Assembly: GCF_000317695.1 (NCBI RefSeq)
Contig: NC_019771.1
Location: 558,001 to 622,000 of the forward strand
Direction of reading: 5' to 3'
Origin: Anabaena cylindrica PCC 7122
GTDB lineage: Bacteria; Cyanobacteriota; Cyanobacteriia; Cyanobacteriales; Nostocaceae
Length of the DNA stretch: 64,000 nt
The first letter of the stretch is position 1. Each line of letters begins with the position of its first letter. The position numbers and the translations under genes were made by a program. Shown here piece by piece: positions 9,017-18,064 of the stretch. The notes under the pieces were generated by a model, which was given only the letters and a program-made list of their open reading frames with translations, was not told the origin of the DNA and did no database searches.

Positions 9017-9373
9017 TTATCTTCCTAATTCTCTAGCTTCCCTGATTGATAAATTACCTAATGAAATTCCCGGTTTTAATTCCTTGAGTTTCGCTTTGAT
9101 TTCTAATAATTCCTGTTGATTATTTCTTGTCGAAGTTTCCATTAATTCATTCATATTAGACTGAGAATGAATTTTAATTTGCTGCAACATTAAATCTGCT
9201 TTACACTGAATTATATCATCTGCAAATAATTTAACTTCTTCTGTTTTTGCTACTGTTAACTGTTGTAAAATTGATTTGACCTCTGCTTGTAAAGAATTAC
9301 CATGCTTTTGAGCGCGAGAGTTTAGCCACTGGATAATATTTGGATCTAAGTCCTCTAAAATAATTGGATTCAT
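9017..9373 (-). CDS. Ribbon-helix-helix antitoxin partner of the PIN toxin (FitA/VapB-like)
   Basis: A 118-residue protein. The N-terminal 40 residues (ILEDLDPNIIQWLNSRAQKH, then GNSLQAEVKSILQQ) fit the ribbon-helix-helix DNA-binding pattern of FitA/VapB antitoxins. The middle is charged and probably helical (NNQQELLEIKAKLKELKPG), and the C-terminal LSIREARELGR resembles toxin-wrapping tails. It is longer than most VapB proteins (70-90 residues). It sits 5 bases upstream of the PIN toxin in one transcription unit and likely autoregulates it. Confidence 0.75.
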   Translation of the reverse strand: MNPIILEDLDPNIIQWLNSRAQKHGNSLQAEVKSILQQLTVAKTEEVKLFADDIIQCKADLMLQQIKIHSQSNMNELMETSTRNNQQELLEIKAKLKELKPGISLGNLSIREARELGR

Positions 9374-9442
9374 AAGTATTAAGTTCTGTGAGGGAGGGGG
9401 TAAATCTATCAGGACGGGAAAACCCCGCCCCTACATCATAAA

Positions 9443-9892
9443 TTATTTGGCTGAGGGTAAAGTTCCGCTACTAGTAGTCGGTGGTTCGGTGTAATCGCAA
9501 AAGATATTTACGCCTATTTTGAGGATATACAAAACTATAACGGTTGCGATCGCAGGATCAAGGGGTAAACCGTTGGCTGAGGCTAAACTCACTAAGGAGA
9601 CTATCAAACCGGTGAGTAGAGGTGAACTACCGGGATTTTTCGTATATTCCTTAATTTGACCACGAAACCCGTCATCGCCGCAAAGTTCATTTCGCAAGTT
9701 TTTGAGGGTGATGTCCCAAAGTGATTTACCTTCCCCCATGATGATTTGACCATTTTTGTCTTGCCATAAATCTTGAAAAGCCTTCTCCATGCTGCCGTTG
9801 TGCTTTTCTAACTGATCTAGTGCTTCTAGTCCGGGGGTGTAATCGGGCATTAATTCCCGCATAGCTTGGATTTCGTTGTTAGTGAGTTGCAT
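9443..9892 (-). CDS. Small two-part protein: UBA-like N-terminus and C-terminal membrane segments
   Basis: A 149-residue protein that I cannot place in a named family. The N-terminal 50 residues (LTNNEIQAMRELMPDY, ALDQLEKHNGSMEKAFQDLW) resemble a small UBA-like helical module. Residues about 90-135 contain one or two hydrophobic helices (LLTGLIVSLVSLASA, ATVIVLYILKIGVNIF), followed by a short hydrophilic tail. Its last 33 codons are duplicated at 8435-8546 beyond the vapBC-like pair. A membrane location is likely; function is unknown. Confidence 0.6.
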   Translation of the reverse strand: MQLTNNEIQAMRELMPDYTPGLEALDQLEKHNGSMEKAFQDLWQDKNGQIIMGEGKSLWDITLKNLRNELCGDDGFRGQIKEYTKNPGSSPLLTGLIVSLVSLASANGLPLDPAIATVIVLYILKIGVNIFCDYTEPPTTSSGTLPSAK

Positions 9893-10329
9893 AACTGATC
9901 TGGGGTTATTACTGAGTAATGTGGAAATTAACTACATTTTTGAGATGAATATTTTTCTTACCTAATATTTTTCATCTCTCGTCCGAAATCTCAAGGTTTG
10001 CTGTTGTAGATAAAAGTAGCCAAGCAAATTGGACTGTGAGAGCAATCCCGATGATCGCAATTTGCTATATATCAATATAAATTTGATTGGTAGTTTTGAA
10101 AATCTAGTTGTCATCCCTCAAATGGGTGAACTCATTGGCTGAAGCGTAAATTTATCAAATGATTATATTGTCCGCATTATTAAAAAAAAATCTATAAAAA
10201 CTTTATTTTTGACTTTTTTGAACTAAATAATATATATAAAACCTTTGAGGGAATCGCGCAGTATCAGTGTTTAGTTAAGATTTAATGAAATTACAGAGAA
10301 GTAGTTAGCTTTATTACAGGAGAAATCAG
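9893..10329. other. 437-base intergenic region, divergent promoters
   Basis: A+T-rich gap between divergently transcribed genes, so it should hold both promoters. No RNA gene or clear operator is visible. A ribosome site (AGGAG, 10318-10322) precedes the GTG at 10330. Runs such as ataatatatataaaa around 10227 could be -10 elements, but none is assigned. Confidence 0.4.
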
Positions 10330-11055
10330 GTGCTTAACAATATTTCTAAATTCATTACCTCACGTCAGTTAAAATTTCCTGTTGTTAGTGTGCTGATCAC
10401 CGTTGGTATTTTAGGCTTGGGTGTAGTCGGTGAACAAACAAAAATTAACCTGAAATCTTCTACTGTGATAGCGGCTAATTTACCAAGTTCTCAAAATCAA
10501 ATTCAGAGTGGTGATAAAACTCCTATTTTGGCGCGATTGAGAGAAATTAGAGATCAAAGAAGTCAACTCAGCGCTAACAATACAGATAGTAACGACTTAG
10601 AATCGGAAATTTTGTCCAAAAATATTCAGACAATCCCCACAAAGACAAGACAGATAGAGGGAAAATCACGAGTAAATTTCCCTGAAAGAGATGGTATTTA
10701 TCTCTATGGTCAGTCTTCAACACCAAACCAGTTAGGACAAGGTTATATTGTGTTTCAGAAACAACAAGGTAAGGTGATTGGTGCATTGTATATGCCGAGT
10801 TCTGAGTATAGTTGTTTTCAGGGGACAATTGCTAAGTCAGGGGAACTGGCAATGACAGTAACTAGTTCACCAGGAGAACTTGGTGTAATGCAAGTGTCAA
10901 CTACCAGCAGAATACCTAGATTCAGCGATGAAGATGCTATCACTTACGCTTACTCTGTAGCATTGCAGGATTATCATCAGCTAGACGCTGTGAGTGCTAA
11001 TGATAGAGAAATTTTGCAAGGGTGTAGTCAAGATGTCAATGGTGGGAATCAGTAG
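10330..11055 (+). CDS. Conserved cyanobacterial membrane-anchored/exported protein, function unknown
   Basis: A 241-residue protein with a GTG start supported by AGGAG about eight bases upstream. Residues about 17-35 (FPVVSVLITVGILGLGVVG) form a signal anchor or signal peptide. A Ser/Gln/Asn-rich linker follows, then a C-terminal domain of about 130 residues (RDGIYLYGQS, GYIVFQKQQGKVIGALYMP, SSEYSCFQGTI) with two cysteines (SCFQG and GCSQD) that could pair in the periplasm. The pattern resembles conserved periplasmic hypotheticals of Nostocales. A hairpin with a T-rich tail follows. No function is assigned. Confidence 0.6.
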   Translation: MLNNISKFITSRQLKFPVVSVLITVGILGLGVVGEQTKINLKSSTVIAANLPSSQNQIQSGDKTPILARLREIRDQRSQLSANNTDSNDLESEILSKNIQTIPTKTRQIEGKSRVNFPERDGIYLYGQSSTPNQLGQGYIVFQKQQGKVIGALYMPSSEYSCFQGTIAKSGELAMTVTSSPGELGVMQVSTTSRIPRFSDEDAITYAYSVALQDYHQLDAVSANDREILQGCSQDVNGGNQ

Positions 11056-11093
11056 ACATCGACCGACTTTAAATACGTGTATCCTATAACCTT

Positions 11094-11130
11094 TGTAGAG
11101 ACATTCCATGGAACGTCTCTACATTCTTTT
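11094..11130 (+). terminator. Probable Rho-independent terminator
   Basis: TGTAGAGAC (11094-11102) and GTCTCTACA (11115-11123) form a nine-base stem with further pairing inside the loop, followed by TTCTTTTTC. It lies about 40 bases after the preceding stop codon. Confidence 0.75.
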
Positions 11131-11285
11131 TCGGAGACACAGCACTTCCCGCTATTCTGAGGTAGAAGAACCCCACCCCCAACCCCTCCCCGCAAGCGAT
11201 GAGGGGGCTACGATGTACCTCATATAATTGATATAATTGGAAATTGCTGTATCTACGGATTTGAAACCTGGTAAATTAGGATTAA

Positions 11286-11963
11286 TCAATATTCAATTCC
11301 TGCTTGAGCTTTAACGCCTTGATCGCGGAAAGGATGCTTAACTAAAGTCATTTCGGTGACTAAATCTGCTTTTTCAATTAAAGCAGGTGGTGCGCCTCTA
11401 CCTGTGAGAATTACGTGTTTATCAGGTGGTTTTTGGGATAGACCGGCTAGTACTTGTTCAACTTCTAAGTAACCGAGTTTGAGAGCAATATTAATTTCAT
11501 CTAATAGTACGAGTTTGAAGTCGGGGTTGCGGATAAATTCTAATGATTTATCCCAAGCCGCGCTGGCTTTATCTAAATCCCGATCGCGATCTTGAGTTTC
11601 CCAGGTGAAGCCTTCACCCATAGCGTGAAATTCTAATTGGTCTGACCAATGGCTGAAAACCCGCTTCTCTGAAGGTTCCCAGGCTCCTTTGATGAATTGA
11701 ACGATTGCTACTTTATGACCATGACCGAGCGATCGCATGACCATTCCTAAAGCCGCTGTGGTTTTCCCCTTCCCGTTCCCAGTATTGACAATAATTAACC
11801 CTTTTTCGGGTATGGCTTTGGCTATGCGTTTATCTTGTACTTCTTTCCGTCGCTGCATTTTTTGGCGATACTGATCATCATTCAAAGATGATGACATTAC
11901 CTCATCAATCAAACGCGAAATTTCTTGGTCTGAATTTAAATTTTCTGGTGTGTCGTTTTTCAT
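11286..11963 (-). CDS. cobO: Cob(I)yrinic acid a,c-diamide adenosyltransferase
   Basis: CobO/BtuR-type corrinoid adenosyltransferase, which transfers the 5'-deoxyadenosyl group of ATP to cobalt in B12 synthesis or salvage. The 225-residue length fits. The P-loop TGNGKGKTTA lies at 61-70, followed by GHKVAIVQFIKGAW, the WETQD segment, VLLDEINIAL (Walker B) and HVILTGRGAPP, all family signatures. The N-terminal 50 residues are a charged extension common in this family. No other cobalamin gene is near, which is usual in cyanobacteria where these genes are dispersed. Confidence 0.93.
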   Translation of the reverse strand: MKNDTPENLNSDQEISRLIDEVMSSSLNDDQYRQKMQRRKEVQDKRIAKAIPEKGLIIVNTGNGKGKTTAALGMVMRSLGHGHKVAIVQFIKGAWEPSEKRVFSHWSDQLEFHAMGEGFTWETQDRDRDLDKASAAWDKSLEFIRNPDFKLVLLDEINIALKLGYLEVEQVLAGLSQKPPDKHVILTGRGAPPALIEKADLVTEMTLVKHPFRDQGVKAQAGIEY

Positions 11964-12178
11964 AAACTTTGTTAGAAATTAAGTTTGGATGATTACTTAC
12001 TTCCTTCGCTCTGGAAGAATGAAGAATTAAATGAACCGCGAAGACGCAAAGGACGCGAAGGTAAGAAAGAAGAAGGAAGAAGATTGTAATTATCGGATTT
12101 TCCCTATATCTGTTCAGGTTACGCTAAACATTATTGAAAATATGTGAGTATTTACGCTTTTAGCTGACGGATAATGAT

Positions 12179-14176
12179 TTACCGTCCTAACATTTTATCT
12201 CGAAGATGCTTGATGCGATCGCGGAATTTTGCAGCTTCTTCAAATTCCATGTTCTTCGATGCTTCTTTCATTTGTGCTTCTAATAGGGTAATCAATTCTG
12301 GAATCTGCTCTAATGGTAGATCGTTAATATGTTCATCTACGACTTTTAAATCAGTTGCATTTAAACGTCTTGATACATCTAAAAAAGACAAAATCGCATT
12401 ACCAGATTTTTTGATAATTGGTTGTGGTGTAATTCCGTGTAGTTTATTATGTGCCGTTTGAATTCCCCGTCTTCTATCGGTTTCATCAATGGCTTTAATC
12501 ATACTCTTGGTTAAGTTATCAGCATACATGATGGCTTTTCCGTGAATATGACGCGCAGCCCGGCCAATGGTTTGAATCAAGGAACGTTCAGCACGTAAGA
12601 AACCTTCTTTGTCTGCATCCATAATTGCAACTAAGGAAACTTCGGGTAAATCCAAACCTTCCCGCAGTAAATTTACACCCACCAACACATCAAAAATTCC
12701 CTCACGTAAATCTTGTAAAATCTCAATGCGTTGGATTGAATTAATTTCCGAATGTAAATATCTAACTTTAATGCCTTTATCTTCCAAATATTCAGTTAAA
12801 TCTTCCGCCATCCGCTTTGTTAAAGTGGTAATCAAAGTTCTTTCCTTACGGTCAACTCTATCTTTGATTTCTCCTAACAAATCATCAATTTGTCCTTCTG
12901 TGGGACGAACAAATATTTCTGGATCTACTACTCCAGTTGGGCGAATTACTTGCTCAACTATATTATCTTCAGAAATTTCTAATTCCCAAAGTCCTGGGGT
13001 TGCAGAAACAAAAATACATTGATTGGCTTTTTGCCAAAATTCATCAACCTTTAAAGGACGGTTATCGGCAGCACTGGGAAGCCGAAAACCATGATCTATT
13101 AAAACTTTTTTCCGTGCTTGGTCGCCGTTATACATCCCGCGAATTTGAGGAACTGTAACGTGAGATTCATCAATTACTAACAGCCAATCTTTAGGAAAAT
13201 AATCAATTAAACATTCTGGTGGTTCTCCAGCTTGTCTACCTGCTAAATGACGAGAATAGTTTTCTACACCGTTGCAATAACCCACTTCTCGCAACATTTC
13301 CAAATCGTAGCGGGTGCGTTGGTCGATGCGTTGCGCTTCTACTAATTTACCTAATTCTTCTAATGTTAATTTTTGCTGTTTTAATTCTGCGGAAATATCT
13401 TCACAAGCGACTTCTAAACGTTCTTCTGGGGTGACAAAGTGACGAGCAGGGTAAATGTTAACGGCTTGGAGACTGCTCAAAATTTCCCCAGTTACAGGGT
13501 CAATGTAGCGAATTGCGTCAATTTCATCGCCAAAAAATTCAACGCGGATGATCCGGTCTTCATAAGCAGGGCCAATTTCTAAGACATCACCACGAACGCG
13601 GAATTTTCCCCGACCCATTTCTAAATCGTTGCGGCTATACTGCACAGATGTCAAATCGCGCAAAATTTGCCTTTGGTTAACTTCCATCCCAATGTGGAGG
13701 GGAATGGCAGCTTTGAGGTATTCAGCTGGCATTCCTAAGCCGTAAATGCAGCTAATAGAAGCAACAACGATGACATCTTTGCGTTCAAAGAGCGATCGCG
13801 TGGCTGAATGTCGCAACATATCTATCTCATCATTAATCGCTGCTGTTTTTTCTATATAAGTGTCTGTAACCGGAATATACGCTTCTGGTTGATAATAATC
13901 GTAATAGCTGACAAAATACTCAACAGCGTTGTTAGGGAAGAACTCCCGCAACTCATTACACAACTGAGCAGCCAGGGTTTTGTTGTGCGCTAAGACTAAG
14001 GTAGGTTTACCCACCTTCTCAATCACTGCGGCGATAGAAAAAGTCTTACCGGTTCCCGTTGCACCCAGTAAAGTTTGGTAACGATTACCGGCTTGGAGAC
14101 TGGAGACAAGTTGTGCGATCGCTCGCGGTTGATCCCCTGTGGGACTAAAGGGAGCTTGAAGACTAAATTCCGTCAT
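12179..14176 (-). CDS. uvrB: Excinuclease ABC subunit B
   Basis: UvrB (665 residues), the helicase-like damage-verification subunit of nucleotide excision repair that receives DNA from UvrA and recruits UvrC. Walker A GATGTGKT is at 38-45, and the beta-hairpin region with YYDYYQPEAYIP follows near 91. The DEAD-like motif (VIDESH), motif VI (QTIGRAARH) and a C-terminal UVR domain (FEEAAKFRDRIKHL) that binds UvrC are all present. Length and motif order are complete. The gene stands alone; cyanobacterial uvr genes are usually unlinked. Confidence 0.97.
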   Translation of the reverse strand: MTEFSLQAPFSPTGDQPRAIAQLVSSLQAGNRYQTLLGATGTGKTFSIAAVIEKVGKPTLVLAHNKTLAAQLCNELREFFPNNAVEYFVSYYDYYQPEAYIPVTDTYIEKTAAINDEIDMLRHSATRSLFERKDVIVVASISCIYGLGMPAEYLKAAIPLHIGMEVNQRQILRDLTSVQYSRNDLEMGRGKFRVRGDVLEIGPAYEDRIIRVEFFGDEIDAIRYIDPVTGEILSSLQAVNIYPARHFVTPEERLEVACEDISAELKQQKLTLEELGKLVEAQRIDQRTRYDLEMLREVGYCNGVENYSRHLAGRQAGEPPECLIDYFPKDWLLVIDESHVTVPQIRGMYNGDQARKKVLIDHGFRLPSAADNRPLKVDEFWQKANQCIFVSATPGLWELEISEDNIVEQVIRPTGVVDPEIFVRPTEGQIDDLLGEIKDRVDRKERTLITTLTKRMAEDLTEYLEDKGIKVRYLHSEINSIQRIEILQDLREGIFDVLVGVNLLREGLDLPEVSLVAIMDADKEGFLRAERSLIQTIGRAARHIHGKAIMYADNLTKSMIKAIDETDRRRGIQTAHNKLHGITPQPIIKKSGNAILSFLDVSRRLNATDLKVVDEHINDLPLEQIPELITLLEAQMKEASKNMEFEEAAKFRDRIKHLRDKMLGR

Positions 14177-14527
14177 ACAGTTTTGTTGAAGATACCCACT
14201 TCCATAGTAGCGACACAGCCTCTGTCTGTGGGGTCTGAGTGGTAAAACAACAGAAGCAAGGTGGGGATGTCAAAGATGACTACATTTTCTCGTTCCGCGA
14301 GTTGATTGGCTTGGTGGAGGAGCGCATCCCATTTACATCCCCTACCTACGAAACTTTAAGGTCAAGGTATTGCAACGATTAAATAAACTTATATTTATAT
14401 GAGGTTTTTTAGAGTTACACTCACATATATAGGAGAAAATACATCTTTCCTTAATTATTGTAAAATTCACGTAATAAGTAAAAGGTGTTAGTTTACAAAG
14501 CGCCACAGCTGCAAAGGAGACATAAAA
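14177..14527. other. 351-base divergent intergenic region (uvrB / RPI-repeat gene)
   Basis: Should contain the uvrB promoter (leftward) and that of the small repeat protein (rightward). A strong ribosome site (AAGGAG, 14513-14518) precedes the ATG at 14528. I see no RNA gene and no convincing LexA box. Confidence 0.4.
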
Positions 14528-14890
14528 ATGGAAGAAAATACCCAGGGTAATAATGTGAATACAGAAGAAGGTTCTCAAGGGACACTCATCGTTGCTGGAG
14601 AGCGTCCCATTGGCAGCAGTGGCTTACAAGTCGCAGAAACAATATCAATCGCTGGATTGCGTCCTATTGGCACAAGTAGTTTGGAAGTGGTTGAAACCTA
14701 TAACGCTATGGGAATTCGTCCCATAGGTGCAAACACGTTCCAAATGGTTAGTAGTATCAATCTCTCTGGTATTCGTCCAATTGGTTCTAGTTCAATAGTA
14801 GTTTCTGAAAACTATTCTGTGTTTGGTAATCGTCCAATTGCACCTAATATTGTTGACGATTCTGAAATTCTGATGGGATTTCTAGACTAA
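14528..14890 (+). CDS. Small protein with five 19-residue RPI repeats
   Basis: A 120-residue protein built from a 19-residue unit beginning with R-P-I-G/A, at residues 26, 45, 64, 83 and 102. Each unit continues with a Ser-rich turn, a beta-type stretch (such as LQVAETISIAG) and a Gly before the next RPI. The N-terminal 20 residues are acidic and Asn/Gln-rich, without a signal peptide or Cys. It has a strong ribosome site and its own terminator, implying good expression. I do not recognise a named family. The regular period suggests a beta-solenoid or stacked beta-hairpin structural protein. Confidence 0.7.
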   Translation: MEENTQGNNVNTEEGSQGTLIVAGERPIGSSGLQVAETISIAGLRPIGTSSLEVVETYNAMGIRPIGANTFQMVSSINLSGIRPIGSSSIVVSENYSVFGNRPIAPNIVDDSEILMGFLD

Positions 14891-14920
14891 GAACTAAGAT
14901 TAATCCCATATCTCTATTAG

Positions 14921-14949
14921 CCCAGTTTTATTGCTAAACTGGGTTTTTT
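14921..14949 (+). terminator. Rho-independent terminator of the RPI-repeat gene
   Basis: CCCAGTTTTA-TTGC-TAAACTGGG (14921-14943) followed by TTTTTTA, 31 bases past the stop. It is one of the cleanest terminators in the window. Confidence 0.9.
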
Positions 14950-15064
14950 ATGAAAATAAAGCGAAAAATTTGATTTCACCAATTGCATGGCATCATTAAT
15001 GCTACAGATGTCGAATTTGCAATCTAGGTTATACTCAAGCAAGAGAATTGCTATAAGTTAGGTT

Positions 15065-15355
15065 ATGGGAATTGAAGAATTATTACTACCATTTCGTGAA
15101 GAAATATTAAAAATTGCCGCTAAATATGACGCTTATAATATGCGGATTTTTGGCTCAGTTGCCAGAGGTGAAGCAACACCAGATAGTGATGTAGATTTTT
15201 TAGTGGAACTGCAACCTCAATGCAGTTTATTTGACTATATAGCTTTAACTCAAGATTTGGCAGCATTGCTAGGACGCAAAGTTGATGTTGCTGAACCTCA
15301 GAATTTACATGATTTAATTAAAGATAAAGTATTAAGTGAAGCTGTCCCATTATGA
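15065..15355 (+). CDS. mntA: MntA-like nucleotidyltransferase antitoxin
   Basis: A 96-residue minimal nucleotidyltransferase. The active-site signature GSVARGEATPDSDVDFLVE has GS at 30-31 and metal-binding Asp42 and Asp44. MntA proteins of HEPN-MNT modules AMPylate and silence their HepT ribonuclease partner. Here the ATGA junction to a downstream HepT-type frame (MKNERLY) is intact, but that gene is destroyed after 13 codons. MntA is therefore an orphan antitoxin whose present role is uncertain. Confidence 0.88.
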   Translation: MGIEELLLPFREEILKIAAKYDAYNMRIFGSVARGEATPDSDVDFLVELQPQCSLFDYIALTQDLAALLGRKVDVAEPQNLHDLIKDKVLSEAVPL

Positions 15356-15708
15356 AAAATGAGCGTTTATATAGCCTTTCCCACTCTAGTTAGATACAAA
15401 ATTACCCCTCCCCAACCCTCCCCTTGGTAAGGGGAGGGTGCGCGACAGCGCGGGTGGGGTGTATTTCATGAGCTTGGGAATTGCTATAACGATTCATAGT
15501 TTAACTAAATATGGAACCCCTCTCCAAACCTCTGTTCACGGGGAGAGGCTTTGAACTTGTTCTTTGTATTATCAAAAAGTCAAATTTCTAGCCGTTTTGA
15601 ATATATCTAAAGGTCAATCTGAATTTAGTTTGGCAAATTATCGAGCAAAATTTAGCTGATTTAAAGTCACAAGTTACAACAATTTTACAAAATTTAAGTG
15701 AAGGTTAG
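15353..15708 (+). pseudogene. Disrupted HepT (DUF86) HEPN toxin gene
   Basis: The first codons (MKNERLYSL, ATG at 15353 overlapping the mntA stop) match the typical HepT start but run into a stop after 13 codons. About 250 bases of repeat-like sequence follow. A HepT-type C-terminus is then readable at 15613-15708 (VNLNLVWQIIEQNLADLK, QVTTILQNLSEG, stop). The central HEPN helices and the R-X4-6-H motif are missing. This looks like replacement of the gene middle by repeats. Confidence 0.75.
15395..15560. repeat. Palindromic C/G-rich repeats inside the HepT remnant
   Basis: The segment has CCCTCCCC-TTGGTAA-GGGGAGGG arms near 15416-15438, then GCGCGACAGCGCGGGTGGGG, and further on CCCCTCTCC/GGGGAGAGG arms (about 15517-15548). 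Both are common intergenic palindromes of filamentous cyanobacteria. They occupy the place where the HEPN core should be. Confidence 0.6.
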
Positions 15709-15752
15709 GATGATATGCCCTGAGAATTATAGGTAATCAATCTAACATCATT

Positions 15753-16529
15753 TTACCGCACTAACTGCATAGCATTATTAAAAAACTGACGACATAAACC
15801 TTTGGTGACTAAAATTGTCGTCAACAAATTGGCGACAACAACCATAAACATAATCAATATTTCATAGGATACAGCTTCTAAAGGTTTTACTCCAGCTAGT
15901 AACTGTCCACTGGTGAAAGCTGGGATTGTCACCATGCCAATGAGCATCATTTGATTTAAAGTGGGGAGCAATGCGGCTCTAATTGCGTCTTTACGATAAG
16001 GGCTAATAGCTTGCTGGGGAGTTGCACCTAAACTTAAGTGAGTCTCTATTTCTGCGGGAGATTGGTTAATCGCACTTACAAGACGTTCTCCTGCTACTGC
16101 TGCTGCATTCATGCCATTACCAATCAATATACAGGCTAAAGGAATTAGATAACGTGGTTCGTACCATCTATCTGGTTGGATAATTAAAAAGTTGGTATAA
16201 AGCAATGTTAAGGCGGTACTTACAAAAATTGCTCCCCACACTAAAGGTAGTACTTGAGGAACTTTTTGGCTGATGCGATTTCGTGCGACAATCGCCGTAA
16301 TTGTCAGCATGATTGTTAAAATCGCTAAAACTGCCCAAACATTGTCTACAGCAAAGATGAAGTCTAAAACGTATCCTAATACGATGAGTTGGAGGATGGT
16401 TCTACCGGTAGCTAAGGCTAAGTTTAACTCTAGTCCTAATTTTTCCCAGGCAGATAAACCAAGAGCGATCGCTATTAATGCTACAGCTAATGCTAAATCT
16501 ACAATATCCAGTTTAATCAAATCCGGCAT
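15753..16529 (-). CDS. FetB-type (UPF0014) ABC transporter permease
   Basis: Integral membrane protein of about 258 residues with six or seven hydrophobic helices (LALAVALIAIALGL, AVLAILTIMLTITAIV, WGAIFVSTALTLLY and others). The UPF0014 signatures ARNRISQK, LIPLACILIGNGMNAAAVAGERL, LSLGATPQQA and TIPAFTSGQLLAG are all present. FetAB exports iron in E. coli; homologues are annotated as metal or nitrate-resistance exporters. The ATG at 16529 (MPDLIKLDIVD) is preferred because the upstream 20 residues are polar and atypical. The FetA ATPase is not adjacent, so the substrate is unproven. Confidence 0.8.
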   Translation of the reverse strand: MPDLIKLDIVDLALAVALIAIALGLSAWEKLGLELNLALATGRTILQLIVLGYVLDFIFAVDNVWAVLAILTIMLTITAIVARNRISQKVPQVLPLVWGAIFVSTALTLLYTNFLIIQPDRWYEPRYLIPLACILIGNGMNAAAVAGERLVSAINQSPAEIETHLSLGATPQQAISPYRKDAIRAALLPTLNQMMLIGMVTIPAFTSGQLLAGVKPLEAVSYEILIMFMVVVANLLTTILVTKGLCRQFFNNAMQLVR

Positions 16530-16752
16530 GGTTTCTCTATTTCCTGGGATTTTATACTTGTAGCAACGACAAGATGGCGAGGACATCAATTGATCATGAA
16601 ACTCTGTCTAAAACAGGTTTTTACTCCTGATTCCTAATTTCTGACTCCTGACTTCTGCTATCAAACAGCCTACACGCGAATAATTCAAAATTCCATTAGC
16701 AAACAGCACCCGTAAAAGTGTATCTTTTGTATCTCGATTAAAATAATAAATT

Positions 16753-17901
16753 ATGATCCAAAGAGTAAATTCCATTCCCGCATTTGATATAAAGCAGCAA
16801 TACGCGACTATTGAAGCGGAAGTAAGTAGTGCTGTTCTAGAGGTGCTTGCTTCAGGCCGTTATATTGGTGGCCCCGCAATTGCAGGCTTTGAGCAACAAT
16901 TTGCTGCTTATCATGGTGTAAGTGAATGTGTAGCTTGTAATTCTGGTACAGATGCGCTGTATTTAGCACTACGCGCTTTAGGAGTTGGTGCAGGTGATGA
17001 AGTTATTACCACACCTTTCACCTTTTTTGCAACTACTGAAGTGATCAGTGCTGTAGGTGCAACACCTGTTTTTGTTGATATTGATGCCACTACCTTTAAT
17101 TTGGATGTAGCCCAAATAACAGAGGCAATTACACCTAAGACCAAGGCTATGATCCCAGTTCACTTGTTTGGACTACCTGTGGATATGACAGCTTTGATGG
17201 AGGTTGCTCAATTTCACAATTTAGCAGTAATTGAGGATTGCGCTCAAGCCACAGGTGCAACTTGGGATAGTCAAAAAGTTGGCAGCATTGGACACGTTGG
17301 TTGTTTTAGCTTTTACCCAACTAAGAATCTGGGTGGTTGCGGTGATGGTGGTGCAATTACAACTAATGATAGTGCGATCGCAGCCAAGTTGAGAATATTG
17401 CGAGAACATGGCAGTAAAGAAAGATATATTCACGAAGAAATAGGTGTCAATAGCCGTTTAGATGCCATTCAAGCCGTAATTCTGCAAATTAAACTGCGCT
17501 ATCTAGATACTTGGAACAAACAACGGCAACAAATAGCCGCTTATTACTACCAATACCTCAGTCAAGTTCCCGGTATCACCACACCCCAAGAATTACTAGG
17601 AGGAGTGGGAGTTTGGAATCAATATACCATTCGCGTTTCTAGTGAAGGCAGAAATGGTGCAAGTGCTAAATATCGGGATTGGGTGCGGACTCAATTACAA
17701 GAAAAAGAAGTGAGTTCCATGCTTTACTATCCCCGTCCTTTACATCTGCAACCAGTTTATGAACATCTAGGTTATCAACCGGGACAATTGCCAGTATCAG
17801 AGCAAGCTTGTCACGAGGTGATATCTTTACCCATGTTCCCAGAACTAACCCAGGAACAGCAAGATAAAGTAATTTATGCCTTGAAAGATTGTTTAAGCTA
17901 G
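16753..17901 (+). CDS. DegT/DnrJ/EryC1/StrS-family aminotransferase
   Basis: PLP-dependent sugar aminotransferase (382 residues) of the class that aminates nucleotide-linked keto-sugars for polysaccharide or glycoprotein synthesis. Landmarks are SGRYIGGPAIAGFE, CNSGTDALYLAL (phosphate contacts), the cofactor-stacking PFTFFAT, VIEDCAQA (Asp162) and the Schiff-base lysine in SFYPTKNLGGCGDGGA (Lys191), followed by GVNSRLDAIQA. Family membership is firm; the sugar substrate cannot be read. It is flanked by unrelated genes, so it is not in a visible glycan cluster. Confidence 0.88.
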   Translation: MIQRVNSIPAFDIKQQYATIEAEVSSAVLEVLASGRYIGGPAIAGFEQQFAAYHGVSECVACNSGTDALYLALRALGVGAGDEVITTPFTFFATTEVISAVGATPVFVDIDATTFNLDVAQITEAITPKTKAMIPVHLFGLPVDMTALMEVAQFHNLAVIEDCAQATGATWDSQKVGSIGHVGCFSFYPTKNLGGCGDGGAITTNDSAIAAKLRILREHGSKERYIHEEIGVNSRLDAIQAVILQIKLRYLDTWNKQRQQIAAYYYQYLSQVPGITTPQELLGGVGVWNQYTIRVSSEGRNGASAKYRDWVRTQLQEKEVSSMLYYPRPLHLQPVYEHLGYQPGQLPVSEQACHEVISLPMFPELTQEQQDKVIYALKDCLS

Positions 17902-17966
17902 AAGAGGTGACAGGGAACAGGTGACAGGTGACAGTTTAAGAGGGAATAGCGGAAAAGTTAATTATT

Positions 17967-18057
<91 letters not shown>

Positions 18058-18064
18058 TAGGAAT

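Noticed and set aside
12174..13434. Several plus-strand open frames inside uvrB
   Set aside because: They are antisense shadows of a complete, highly conserved gene.
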